64,000 nt of DNA from Streptomyces sp. NRRL S-31 (lineage in GTDB: Bacteria > Actinomycetota > Actinomycetes > Streptomycetales > Streptomycetaceae). The position numbers were made by a program, and so were the translations under genes. Within the stretch, counting starts at the first letter, position 1. Every line of letters begins with the position of its first letter. Of this stretch, positions 17,041-27,500 are shown piece by piece. Location: positions 11,531 through 75,530 of the forward strand of contig NZ_JOCB01000044.1 in NCBI RefSeq assembly GCF_000718775.1, read 5' to 3'. The notes beneath the pieces were generated by a model. The model ran no database searches and was not told the origin of the DNA. It was given only the letters and a program-made list of their open reading frames with translations.

Positions 17041-20000
17041 ATGACCTCGCCTGTGCGTGCCCATGACCTGATCCTGTGCCTCACCCCCTTCGGAGAACCC
17101 GACGCCGGCCTGGCCGCCGCCGCCTCAGCCGCCGGCGCGCTCGGCGTCCTGGACCTGGGCACGGGTGACCGAAGATCCCGTGACCAGCTCTCCCGCCTGA
17201 GCCGGGCCGCCCCGGGCCCCTTCGGCATACGGGTGACCGGGCGCTGTGCCCTCACCCCCGCGGACCTCGGCGACGCCGTGGACACCGTGCTCCTCACCTC
17301 GGACAGCACCTGGAACGCCGACCGGCTCCCGGACGCATGCCGGGTGTTGGTGGAGGTGCATGACCTCGGGCAGGCTCGGGCGGCCGTCCGTGCCGGTGCG
17401 CGGGGGCTGGTCGCCCGGGGAGCCGAGAGCGGTGGCCGGGTCGGCGACCTGACCACCTTCGTCCTGCTGCAACAACTGCTGTCCGACGAGGAGTTGGTCG
17501 ACGTCCCGGTGTGGGCCTGCGGGGGCATCGGGCCCCGTACGGCGGCGGCCGCCGTCGCGGGCGGCGCGGCCGGTGTCGTCCTGGACAGCCAACTGGCCCT
17601 GCTGGCCGAGTCGGAGCTGCCCGAGGAGACCCGGGCGGTGCTGCGCTCCCTGGACGGCTCGGAGACCGTGGTGGTCGGCGGGCACCGGGTGCTGCGGCGA
17701 CGCGGCCCGGACGCCCCCCGGCCGCCCGCCGACACCCCCGAAGCGGTCGCGCCCCTGCTGGGCGCCCGCGCACCACGCGGCCGGCTGCTCCCGGTGGGGC
17801 AGGACGGCTTCCTCGCCGCCCGCTTCGCCGAGCGGTGGCGGGACGTGCGGGGGGTGGTGCGCGGCCTGACGGCGGCGATACGGGAGGTCTCCGGGGCGGC
17901 GGCCGCACCGAGGCCGCCCATGCCGACGACCGCGCCCCCCGCGGTGCCGGTGTCCTCGCCGTCCGAGGCGTCCGTGCGGCCTGTGGTGCCGGTGTCCTCG
18001 TCGTCCGAGGCGTCCGTGCGGCCTGTGGTGCCGGTGTCCTCGCCGTCCGTGGAGGCGTCCGCGCGGTCCGTGGTGCCGAGTGCTGTGGACACGGCCGTCC
18101 TTCCCGCGGAGGCGGAGGCGATACCGTCCGCCGGTACCGGCCCTTGGCCCGTGGCCGCCGTGTCCGGTGCTGACGCCCTGCGGCCCGGGTCGGTGATGAG
18201 CCGTGCGCTGGGCACCCGGCTGCCGGTCGCGCAGGGGCCGATGACGCGGGTCAGCGACCAGGCCGGATTCGCCGCCGCGGTGGCCGAGGACGGGGCGCTG
18301 CCCTTCCTCGCGCTGGCCCTGGCCGACGGGGAACGGGCCCGGGCGATGCTCACCGAGGCGCGTGCCGTGCTGGACGGCCGGGCCTGGGGCGTGGGCGTGC
18401 TCGGCTTCGCGCCCGAGGACGTCAGGAACGCCCAGCTGGACGCCGTACGGGAACTGCGGCCCACGCACGCGATCGTCGCAGGCGGCCGGCCCGCCCAGGC
18501 CCAGGCGCTGGAGCGGGCCGGCATCCGCACCTTCCTGCACGTGCCCTCGCCGGGGCTGCTGCGCCAGTTCCTGGACGCCGGTGTGCGCCGATTCGTGTTC
18601 GAGGGCTCCGAGTGCGGCGGGCACGTCGGGCCCCGGGCCTCCTTCCCGCTCTGGGAGGCACAGCTCGCCGTCCTGGAGGACTTCCTGGCGGACTTCCCGG
18701 CGGACGCCGCCGCGCGTGGCACGGCCGACGGCGCGACCGGCCCCGGCGACGGCGGTGAGGCGCCCCCGCTGGAGGTGTTCTTCGCGGGCGGCATCCACGA
18801 CGAGCGGTCCGCGGCGATGGTCGCCGCCCTGGCCGCACCGCTCACCGCCCGGGGCGCCGCCGTCGGCGTTCTCATGGGCACCGCCTACCTGTTCACCGAG
18901 GAGGCGGTCGCCCGCGGTGCCGTCCGGCCGCTGTTCCAGCGGCAGGTCCTGGCCGCCACCGGGACCGCCCTGCTGGAGACCGCGCCCGGCCATGCCACCC
19001 GCTGTGTGCCCAGCCCTTTCACCCGCGACTACCGCGAGCGGGAGGCCGGGTTGCGTACGGCGGGCCTGCCGGACCGGCAGGTCTGGGAGCGGCTGGAGCG
19101 GCTCAACGTCGGCCGGCTGCGCATCGCCAGCAAGGGCGTGACACGCGCCGAGGGCGGTGAGTTACGGGCCGTCGACGAGGAACGTCAGCTCGGCGAGGGC
19201 CTGTTCATGGCGGGCCAGGTCGCCGTCCTGCGCTCGGCGCCCACCACCGTGGCGGCCCTGCACCACGCGGTGACCGACGGCGCCGCCGACTTCCTGGCCG
19301 CACGCGCCGCGGGGCCCGCCGCCCGCGGGACGGCGCCGAGCCCCCGCGCCGCCGCACACCCGTCCCCGCCCCCGCCTCCGCCGCTCGACATCGCGATCGT
19401 CGGCATGGCGTGCATGTTCCCGCAGGCACCCGACCTCGCCGCCTTCTGGGCGAACATCGTCGCCGGGCGCGACTCCGTCACCGAGGTCCCGCCCGAACGC
19501 TGGGACCCCGCCGTGCACCACGACACCGGCATGACCACGTCGAAATGGGGCGGTTTCCTGCCCGAGATCCCCTTCGACCCGCTGCGCTACGGCATCCCGC
19601 CCGCCTCACTCGGCAGCATCGACCCCGCCCAGCTGCTGTCCCTGGAGGCGGCCCGCAGAGCGCTGGACGACGCCGGGTACGGCGAGCGGGGCCGGTGGTT
19701 CGACCGCTCCCGCACCTCCGTCGTCTTCGGCGCCGAGGCGGGCAGCGACCTGTCCGGCGCGCTCACCCTGCGCACCGTCCTGCCGTCGTACTACGGCGCG
19801 GTCCCCGACGGTCTCGACCAGCAGTTGCCCCGGCTCACCGAGGACTCCTTCCCCGGGATGCTGGCCAACGTCATCTCCGGGCGGATCGCCAACCGCCTGG
19901 ACCTCGGCGGCGCCAACTACACGGTGGACGCCGCCTGCGCCTCCTCCCTCGCCGCGCTGGACGTGGCCTGCAAGGAACTGGTCTGCGGCACCAGCGACAC

Positions 20001-23000
20001 CGTGCTGTGCGGCGGTGCCGACCTGCACAACGGCATCAACGACTACGTCCTGTTCTCCGCCGTGCACGCTCTCTCCCCGACCGGCCGGTCCCGCGCCTTC
20101 GACTCCTCCGCCGACGGCATCGCCCTCGGCGAGGGCGTGGCCTGCCTGGTCCTCAAGCGGCTCGCGGACGCCGAGCGCGACGGCGACCGGATCTACGGCG
20201 TGGTCAAGGGTCTCGGCTCCGCCAGCGACGGCCGCTCCCTCGGCCTGACCGCGCCCCGCCCCGAAGGACAGCGGGCCGCGCTGGAACGGGCGTACCGCAA
20301 CGCCGGGGTGCCGCCGGCCGCGGTCGGTCTGCTGGAGGCGCACGGCACCGGGACCGTCGTCGGCGACCGCACCGAACTCGACGTACTGGGCGAGGTGTTC
20401 GCCGAGGCCGGCGCGGAGACCGGCGGCTGTGCGCTCGGCTCGGTGAAGTCGCAGATCGGGCACACCAAGTGCGCCGCCGGGCTGGCCGGGCTGATCAAGG
20501 CGACGCTGGCGCTGTACACCGGGGTCAAACCGCCCACCCTGCACGTGGAACGGCCCAACCCGGCCTGGACGGCGGGGGAGAGCCCGTTCGCCTTCCACAC
20601 CCGGGCCCGGCCCTGGGCCGTACCGGCCGCCGAACGGGTGGCCGGAGTCAGCGCGTTCGGCTTCGGCGGCACCAATTTCCACGCGGTGCTCGCGGCGTAC
20701 GGTGACGCACCACCGCCCCGGCAGGCCCTGGACGCCTGGCCCGCCGAACTGTTCCTCTTCCGGGGCCGGGACCTGGCGGCCGCCCGCCGGACCGCCGGGG
20801 AACTGCTGCGGGCCGCCGAGTCCGACGGCAGCCCCTGGCGGCTGCGCGACCTCGCCCTGGCGGCGGCCCACCGCGCCGACACCTCGCACGACCCGGTCCA
20901 GGCGGCCGTCGTCGCCCACGACACGGAGGAGCTGATCACCCGGCTCCGGCACGTCCTTGCCGCGGACCCCGCCCCGGCCGCCGGCGTCCACCTCGCCGCC
21001 CCGGCCGGTGGGGGCGACTTTCCGCGCACGGACCCGGGCAAGGTCGCCTTCCTCTTCCCGGGGCAGGGCAGCCAGCGCACCGGCATGCTCGGCGAGCTGC
21101 TGGTGACGCTGCCCGAACTGCGGCACTACCTGCACCTCGGCCGGGCCCACGCCGACCGTCTCTTCCCGCCGGCCGCCTTCGACGACGCCACCGACGAGCG
21201 CCACCGGGCCGCCCTCACCGACACCCGGACGGCACAGCCCGCCCTCGGCATCACGGGCCTGGCCGCCCACGCCTTCCTCACCTCCGCCGGTGTCCACCCC
21301 GACCTGGCCGCCGGGCACAGCTACGGCGAACTCGTCGCCCTCGCCGCGGCCGGCGCCCTCGATCCGGAGACCCTGCTGGAGCTGAGCGCCGAGCGGGCCG
21401 GCGCGATCCTCGCCGCGGCCGGGGACGAGCCCGGCACCATGGCGGCCGTCGGCGCCCCCGCCGAGACCGTCGTACGCGCCCTGCGCACGGCCGGGGCACC
21501 GGAGTCGGTCGTCGTCGCCAACCTCAACTCACCCGAGCAGACGGTGGTCTCCGGACCCACCGCCGATGTCGACACCGCCGTCAAGGCCCTGCGCTCGGCC
21601 GGACTCGGCGCCCGCCGCATCCCGGTGGCCTGCGCCTTCCACAGCCCGCTGGTGGCGGCGGCGGGCGACCGGTTCGCCGAGGTGCTGGCGGACAAGCCGG
21701 TCCGGGCGCCCGAGTTCCCCGTCTGGGCCAACCGCACCGCCACGCCGTACCCGGCCGACCCCGGCGCCGTACGCGCCGGACTCGCCGCCCAGATCGGCGC
21801 CCCGGTGGCGTTCGCCGCGCAGATCGAGGCGATGTACGAGGACGGGGCCCGGATCTTCGTCGAGGCGGGCCCGGGGAAGGTCCTCACCCGCCTCGTCGGC
21901 CAGATCCTCGGCGACCGGCCGCACCGCACCATCGCCTGCGAGCCACGGCCCGACAGCGGTCTGGACGGCTGGCTGGACGCGCTCGCCCGGCTCGCCACGG
22001 CCGGTCAGCCGGTGCGCACCACCTGGCTCTTCCACGGCCGTGACGCCGTCGACGCGCTGCGCACCCCGGCACCCGAGCGGCCCGGCTGGACGGTCGACGG
22101 ACACCTCGTCCGCACGGCCGCCGGAGCCCTCCTGCCCGGTGCCCTCGCGCCGGCCCGACGCGTAGTGGAGACGACTGTGACGACCGCCCAGCCGAACGGC
22201 TCCCCGGCCGACCGGGACGCGTTGATCTCCGAATTCCTGCGCACCAGCCGGGAGATGATCGCCGCCCAGCGGGACGTGCTGCTCACCTACTTCGGCGCCC
22301 CGGCGGACGCGCCCACGCCCGTGTCCCCCCTCGCACCGCCGGTCCCCATGGCACCGCCGGCACCTCTCGCACCGCCGGCGCCTCTCGCGTCGCCGGCTTC
22401 CCCCGCGTCCGCCGTTCCGGCACCGGCCGGGCCGGCCGACGAGCCCGTGCCCGGCCCGGCCGCCGCCTCGGCCGACGACGTGGAGCGGGTGGTACGCGAG
22501 ATCATCAGCGAACGCACCGGCTACCCCGTCGACATGATCGAGCCCGGCCTGGACCTGGAGGCCGACCTGAGCATCGACTCGATCAAGCGCGCCGAGATCG
22601 CCGGTGAACTCGCCCGGCGGCTGGGCATCGCGGGCGGAGCGGAGCTGCTGGCCGACGCCGAGCTGGAGGAGCTGGCCAAGGCGCGCACCGCCGCGGCGGT
22701 CACGACTTGGCTGACGGCACGCCTGGGCGCGGCCGGGGGAGCCTCCGGCCATGCGGCGCGGAACGACGGCACACCGGCACCGGCAGCGGCAGCGGCACCG
22801 GCACGGGCACCGGAAACGGTCCCCGCCGCACCGGCCACGGCTATCGCGATTACCGGTACGCCGACTACCGGTACGCCGACTACCGGTACGCCGATTACCG
22901 GTACGCCGGCTTCCGGTACGTCCGCCCCCGCCGCGCCGCTCCCCGGCACCCCGGCCCCCGCCGCAGCGGACGTCCCCCTCGGCATCGCTCCCCGGCGCTG

Positions 23001-24522
23001 CGAGCTACGGCCCGTTCCGCTGCCCGATCCCGACCCGGACCTCGCCTCCGAACTGGCCGGCAGACGGTTCGTCGTCCTGGGGGACGGCCACGCCGGTGAG
23101 GACGGCGAGGGCGACACCCCCGCCGACGACCAGGGGCACCGCCCCGGCGGCGCGGCAGCCGAGGTCGCGGCACGGCTCGCCCGGTACGGCGCCGACACCG
23201 TACTCCTCGCCCACGACCACCTCCTCACCCCGGCCGACCTCCCCGCGGCGCCGGTCGACGGCGTCCTCTACCTCGGCGCGCTCCCCGGCCCCGACCTCCC
23301 GGTGCTGCCGGACGCGTTCCCGGTGCTGCGGGCGGCGCTGGCCCACGGCCCCCGGCTGCTGCTCGCCGTGCGCGCCGCCGACGGCGCCGGGGCGCTGCGG
23401 GCGGCGGGCCTGGACGGTCTGGTGCGCAGCGTCGGCCGCGAGTACCCGGATCTCTCCGCCCGCGTGCTGGCGGTGACCGACACCGGCCCGGCGGCCGTCG
23501 CCGACGCGGTCCTCGCCGAGCTGTGCGCTCCGCGACCCGCTCCCGTGGTCCTGCGCACGGCGACCGGACACCGGCACGGCCTGGAACTGGTGTCCGCGCC
23601 CCTCGGCCCGCTCGGCACCACCGGAGCCGGACCCGCCGGGGACGGCGCCGCCGAGGCCGCCGCCCTCGGACTCGACCGGGACTCCGTGGTGCTGCTGGTC
23701 GGCGGGGCCCGGGGCATCACGGCGAGGTTCGCGGCCACGCTGGCCGCCGCCTCCCGGTGCCGGATCGAGCTGCTGGGCCGCACCCCCGCGCCCACCGCGC
23801 CCGAGCCCCCGCACATCGCCGCCGCCCGCACTCCCGTGGAACTGCGGGCCGCGCTCGCCGCCGGGCCCGGCGCCCCGCGGCCCGCCGAGGTCAACCGGGC
23901 CGCCGGACTCGTCCTCGCCCAGCGGGAGATCACCACCACGCTCGCCGAACTCGCCGCCCTCGGCAGCCCGGCCCGCTACCGCTCGGTCGACTTCCGGGAA
24001 CGGGACACCGTCCTGCGGGCCGTCAAGGAGATCCACGCCGAACACGGCCGGCTCGACGGCGTGGTCTTCGCCGCCGGGGTGATCGAGGACCGGCTGATCG
24101 CCGAGAAGACCCCCGACTCCTTCCGGCGGGTCTACGGCACGAAGACCGCCGGGGCCGCCGCGCTGTTCGCCGCCCTGGACGAGCTGCCCGCCGCACCGGA
24201 GTTCACCGTGCTGTTCGGCAGCATCGCCGCCGTCCTCGGCAACCGGGGCCAGGCCGACTACGCCGCCGCGAACGACGCGCTGGAGGTGCTCGGCGCGGAC
24301 CGGGCCGCCCGCACCGGCCGGCGCACGCTCACCGTGCACTGGGGTCCCTGGGCCCCGGCCGGCGGCCACACCGGGATGGTCGGCCCGGAACTGGGCCGCG
24401 AGTACGCCCGGCGCGGGGTCGCGCTGATCGACCCGGAGGAGGGCACCGCGGCCCTGCTCCGCGAGCTGGCCTGGGGCGACCCGGCGGCCCGCGCCGTCGT
24501 CTACACCGCGTCGGGCTGGTGA
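17041..24522 (+). CDS. Iterative PKS / PUFA-synthase-like protein: NPD-NPD-KS-AT-ACP-KR
   Basis: A 2493-residue megasynthase. Domains in order: flavin NPD-type barrel 1 (about 5-285), Ser/Pro/Val repeat linker, NPD barrel 2 (about 380-755, PfaD-like enoyl reductase), ketosynthase (781-1224, Cys966, His1101, His1141), acyltransferase (1335-1640, GHSYGE with Ser1427), one ACP (about 1805-1890, LSIDSIKRAEI with Ser1847) and ketoreductase (about 1990-2490, Tyr2407). The DSIK-type ACP and the KR are of the PUFA/enediyne kind, not modular PKS. In barrel 1 the GGH motif is GGR (Arg133); barrel 2 keeps His528, so barrel 2 is probably the active reductase. There is one ACP rather than a tandem array. 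The ATG follows GGAG at 17033-17036. A TTA codon occurs at 19162. The next gene starts 1 bp after the stop. Product unknown. Confidence 0.93.
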   Translation: MTSPVRAHDLILCLTPFGEPDAGLAAAASAAGALGVLDLGTGDRRSRDQLSRLSRAAPGPFGIRVTGRCALTPADLGDAVDTVLLTSDSTWNADRLPDACRVLVEVHDLGQARAAVRAGARGLVARGAESGGRVGDLTTFVLLQQLLSDEELVDVPVWACGGIGPRTAAAAVAGGAAGVVLDSQLALLAESELPEETRAVLRSLDGSETVVVGGHRVLRRRGPDAPRPPADTPEAVAPLLGARAPRGRLLPVGQDGFLAARFAERWRDVRGVVRGLTAAIREVSGAAAAPRPPMPTTAPPAVPVSSPSEASVRPVVPVSSSSEASVRPVVPVSSPSVEASARSVVPSAVDTAVLPAEAEAIPSAGTGPWPVAAVSGADALRPGSVMSRALGTRLPVAQGPMTRVSDQAGFAAAVAEDGALPFLALALADGERARAMLTEARAVLDGRAWGVGVLGFAPEDVRNAQLDAVRELRPTHAIVAGGRPAQAQALERAGIRTFLHVPSPGLLRQFLDAGVRRFVFEGSECGGHVGPRASFPLWEAQLAVLEDFLADFPADAAARGTADGATGPGDGGEAPPLEVFFAGGIHDERSAAMVAALAAPLTARGAAVGVLMGTAYLFTEEAVARGAVRPLFQRQVLAATGTALLETAPGHATRCVPSPFTRDYREREAGLRTAGLPDRQVWERLERLNVGRLRIASKGVTRAEGGELRAVDEERQLGEGLFMAGQVAVLRSAPTTVAALHHAVTDGAADFLAARAAGPAARGTAPSPRAAAHPSPPPPPPLDIAIVGMACMFPQAPDLAAFWANIVAGRDSVTEVPPERWDPAVHHDTGMTTSKWGGFLPEIPFDPLRYGIPPASLGSIDPAQLLSLEAARRALDDAGYGERGRWFDRSRTSVVFGAEAGSDLSGALTLRTVLPSYYGAVPDGLDQQLPRLTEDSFPGMLANVISGRIANRLDLGGANYTVDAACASSLAALDVACKELVCGTSDTVLCGGADLHNGINDYVLFSAVHALSPTGRSRAFDSSADGIALGEGVACLVLKRLADAERDGDRIYGVVKGLGSASDGRSLGLTAPRPEGQRAALERAYRNAGVPPAAVGLLEAHGTGTVVGDRTELDVLGEVFAEAGAETGGCALGSVKSQIGHTKCAAGLAGLIKATLALYTGVKPPTLHVERPNPAWTAGESPFAFHTRARPWAVPAAERVAGVSAFGFGGTNFHAVLAAYGDAPPPRQALDAWPAELFLFRGRDLAAARRTAGELLRAAESDGSPWRLRDLALAAAHRADTSHDPVQAAVVAHDTEELITRLRHVLAADPAPAAGVHLAAPAGGGDFPRTDPGKVAFLFPGQGSQRTGMLGELLVTLPELRHYLHLGRAHADRLFPPAAFDDATDERHRAALTDTRTAQPALGITGLAAHAFLTSAGVHPDLAAGHSYGELVALAAAGALDPETLLELSAERAGAILAAAGDEPGTMAAVGAPAETVVRALRTAGAPESVVVANLNSPEQTVVSGPTADVDTAVKALRSAGLGARRIPVACAFHSPLVAAAGDRFAEVLADKPVRAPEFPVWANRTATPYPADPGAVRAGLAAQIGAPVAFAAQIEAMYEDGARIFVEAGPGKVLTRLVGQILGDRPHRTIACEPRPDSGLDGWLDALARLATAGQPVRTTWLFHGRDAVDALRTPAPERPGWTVDGHLVRTAAGALLPGALAPARRVVETTVTTAQPNGSPADRDALISEFLRTSREMIAAQRDVLLTYFGAPADAPTPVSPLAPPVPMAPPAPLAPPAPLASPASPASAVPAPAGPADEPVPGPAAASADDVERVVREIISERTGYPVDMIEPGLDLEADLSIDSIKRAEIAGELARRLGIAGGAELLADAELEELAKARTAAAVTTWLTARLGAAGGASGHAARNDGTPAPAAAAAPARAPETVPAAPATAIAITGTPTTGTPTTGTPITGTPASGTSAPAAPLPGTPAPAAADVPLGIAPRRCELRPVPLPDPDPDLASELAGRRFVVLGDGHAGEDGEGDTPADDQGHRPGGAAAEVAARLARYGADTVLLAHDHLLTPADLPAAPVDGVLYLGALPGPDLPVLPDAFPVLRAALAHGPRLLLAVRAADGAGALRAAGLDGLVRSVGREYPDLSARVLAVTDTGPAAVADAVLAELCAPRPAPVVLRTATGHRHGLELVSAPLGPLGTTGAGPAGDGAAEAAALGLDRDSVVLLVGGARGITARFAATLAAASRCRIELLGRTPAPTAPEPPHIAAARTPVELRAALAAGPGAPRPAEVNRAAGLVLAQREITTTLAELAALGSPARYRSVDFRERDTVLRAVKEIHAEHGRLDGVVFAAGVIEDRLIAEKTPDSFRRVYGTKTAGAAALFAALDELPAAPEFTVLFGSIAAVLGNRGQADYAAANDALEVLGADRAARTGRRTLTVHWGPWAPAGGHTGMVGPELGREYARRGVALIDPEEGTAALLRELAWGDPAARAVVYTASGW
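17944..18072 (+). repeat. Three in-frame 42-45-bp tandem repeats in the NPD1-NPD2 linker
   Basis: Units start at 17944, 17986 and 18028 and encode VPVSSPSEASVRPV-like 14-15-residue repeats. The first two differ by one base; the third has a 3-bp insertion and several changes. Confidence 0.95.
19162..19164 (+). promoter_or_regulatory. TTA leucine codon in the PKS gene
   Basis: In-frame TTA (Leu708, in GGELRAVDE near the end of NPD2). TTA is read in Streptomyces only by the bldA tRNA, which is limiting until development begins. One such codon can make the whole coupled operon bldA-dependent. I noticed no other TTA in the locus genes. Confidence 0.85.
22852..22920 (+). repeat. 15-bp in-frame tandem repeats after the ACP
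   Basis: Four full copies plus a partial copy of ACCGGTACGCCGACT encode TGTPT repeats in the linker between the ACP and the KR half of the first PKS protein. Confidence 0.95.
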
Positions 24523-24523
24523 C

Positions 24524-27500
24524 ATGACGGAGCCTCAGACGCCGGTCGCCATCGTCGGAATGGCGGTGCTGCTGCCCGGTGCCCGCGGACTGGACGCCTA
24601 CTGGGCCAACCTGCGGGACGGCACCGACGCCATCGGTGACGTCCCCGCCCACCGCTGGGACGCCGACTACTACCGTCCCGGCTCGGCCGCCGGGCCCGCC
24701 GTCGCCGGCCAGGTGTACTGCCGGCGCGGCGGGTTCGTGGACGGCCTGGCCGAGGTGGAGGTCACCCGGCACGGCATCATGCCCGCCGCCGTGGCCGGCA
24801 CCGAACCCGACCAGCTGATCGCCCTCGACGTGGCCGCGACCGCGCTCGCCGACGCCGGCGGTCCGGAGCGGCTGCCCGAACGGCACCGGGTCGGGGTCGT
24901 CCTCGGCCGGGGCGGCTATCTCACCCCCGGCCTGGCCCGGCTGGACCAGCGGGTGCGCACCGCACACCAACTCACCCGCACCCTGGGCGAGTTGCTGCCC
25001 GACCTGGCACCCGCCCAGCTCGACCGGGTCCGCGCGGCGTTCACCGAACGGCTCGGCCCGGACAGCCCCGACGCCGCGATCGGCCTGGTCCCCAACCTCG
25101 CCGCCTCCCGCATCGCCAACCGCCTCGATCTGCGCGGCCCCGCCTACACCGTGGACGCGGCCTGCGCCTCCTCCCTGGTCGCCGTCGACCACGCGGTCAC
25201 CGCGCTCACCACCGGCCGCTCGGACCTGATGCTGGCCGGGGGAGTGCACCACTGCCACGACATCACGCTGTGGAGCGTCTTCTCCCAGCTCCGCGCGCTG
25301 TCCCCGACGGAGCGCATCCGCCCCTTCCACCGCGACGCCGACGGCCTCCTCATCGGCGAGGGCACCGGAGTCGTCGTACTGAAACGGCTCGCGGACGCCG
25401 CACGCGACGGTGACCGCGTCTACGCGGTGATCCGCGGCACCGGCGTGGCCGCCGACGGCCGTACGGCGGGACTCGTCGCCCCCGATCCGGGCGGCCAGGG
25501 CCGGGCCGTGCGCCAGGCCTGGCAGGCCGCCGGGCTCGACCCCGCCGCACCGGACTCGGTCGGCCTGCTGGAGGCCCACGGGACGGCCACGCCCGCCGGT
25601 GACACCGCCGAACTCCGCACACTGGCCGAGGTGTTCGGGCCCGGGGCGAGCGGCCTCCGGGACGAGGGGCGGCCGGTGCTGGGCTCGGTGAAGTCGATGA
25701 TCGGCCACACCATGCCGGCGGCGGGCGTGGCGGGCCTGGTCAAGGCCGCGCTCGCCCTGCACCACCGCACCCTCCTGCCCACGCTGCACTGCGACGACCC
25801 GCACCCCGCCCTCGCCGCCACCCGCTTTTGCACCCTGGACCGGGCCCGGCCCTGGGAGACGGGCACCGGACAGCCGGTCCGGCGGGCCGGGGTGAACGCG
25901 TTCGGGTTCGGCGGGATCAACGCGCACGTGGTGCTGGAGGAGTCACCGGCCGGCCGCCCCGCCCAGGCACCATGGAGGGTTTCCGCACCCGTTGCTGCAC
26001 CCCTGATCGAGTCGCCCGCCACATCCGTCACCGAGTCGTCCGCCGCACCCGTCACCGAGTCGCCCGCCGCATCCGTCACCGAGTCGTCCACCGAGCCATC
26101 CGCCGCGTCGTCCGCCCTGTCGTCCGCCGTGCCGGGTGGTGCGCCGCGCGGGGTGCCACCGGCCCGGCCGCGTGTCATCGAACCCGAGCGGGTCCTGCTG
26201 CTCGCCGCCGGGGACGTGGCCGGGCTCGCCGTCCTCCTCGACCGCGACGACCCGGCCGTGCTCGCCGCCGGGCTCGACCCGGCCCTCCCGCGCACCGGGG
26301 ACGGCCCGGTCCGGCTCGGGATCGTGGACCCGACGGCCAAGCGGCTCGCCCTGGCCCGTCGCACGGTCGCCAAGGGCCGTGCCTGGCACGGGCGCGGTGA
26401 CATGTGGTTCCGGCCGACCCCCCTGCTCGGCCCGGCCGGCGGCCGGCTCGCGTTCGTCTTCCCCGGGCTGGAGGCGGAGTTCACGGCCCGTACCGACGAC
26501 ATCGCCGCCCACTTCGGCCTGCCCCCGGTCGCTGGCACGGAGGTCCGGGTGGGCGACATCGGCCGGCACGGCTTCGGCGTCGTCGGGGTGGGCCGCCTGC
26601 TGGACCAGGCCCTGCGCCGCATGGGCGTGGTACCGGACGCGGTCGCCGGACACAGCGTCGGAGAGTGGACGGCCATGGCCGCCGCCGGACTGTACTCCGC
26701 CGCCCAGGTGGACGCGTTCATGACCGGCTTCGACCCGGACTCGATCACCGTCCCCGGCCTCGCCTTCGCCGCCGTCGGCACCTCCGCCGCCCAGGTCCGC
26801 GCCGCGCTCGCCGCCGCCTGGGCGGGTTCCGGGATCGTGCTCTCCCACGACAACGCGCCCCGCCAGGCCATGGTCTGCGGCCCCGGCCCGGTGGTGGAGG
26901 AGTTCGCGCGGTCCCTGCGCGCCGAGGGCGTGCTCTGCCAGGTGCTGCCCTTCCGGTCAGGCTTCCACACGCCGATGCTGGAACCGTATCTCGGCCCCAT
27001 CAAGGCGTCCGCCGACCGTTTCCGGCTGCACCCGCCGACCGTTCCGGTGTGGTCGGGAACGACCGCGGCACCCTTCCCGGCGGACGAGCCCGCGGTCCGG
27101 GAACTCTTCGTCCGGCATCTGCTGGAGCCCGTCCGCTTCCGCGAGCTGACCGAGGCCATGTACGCCGCCGGGCACCGCGTCTTCGTCCAGACCGGCCCCG
27201 GCCGGCTGACCTCGCTCATCGGCGACACCCTCGGCGAACGCGATCACCTGGCCGTCGCCGCCCACTCGGCCCACCATGACGGGCTGGCCCAGCTCCGGCG
27301 CACGGCGACCGCGCTGTGGACGGCGGGGGCGGTCGTGGCACCGGCGGTTCCGGCCCGGACCCCGGCCCGGACCGAGGCCGGCACCACGGCGGGAACCCCG
27401 GCCGGCCGTCCGGCCGTGGTACGCCCGCCCGTCCGCCTCGACCTGGGCAGCGCCCTGGTGTCACTGGACGGCCCGTCCCGCGAGGCGCTGCGCGCGCAAC

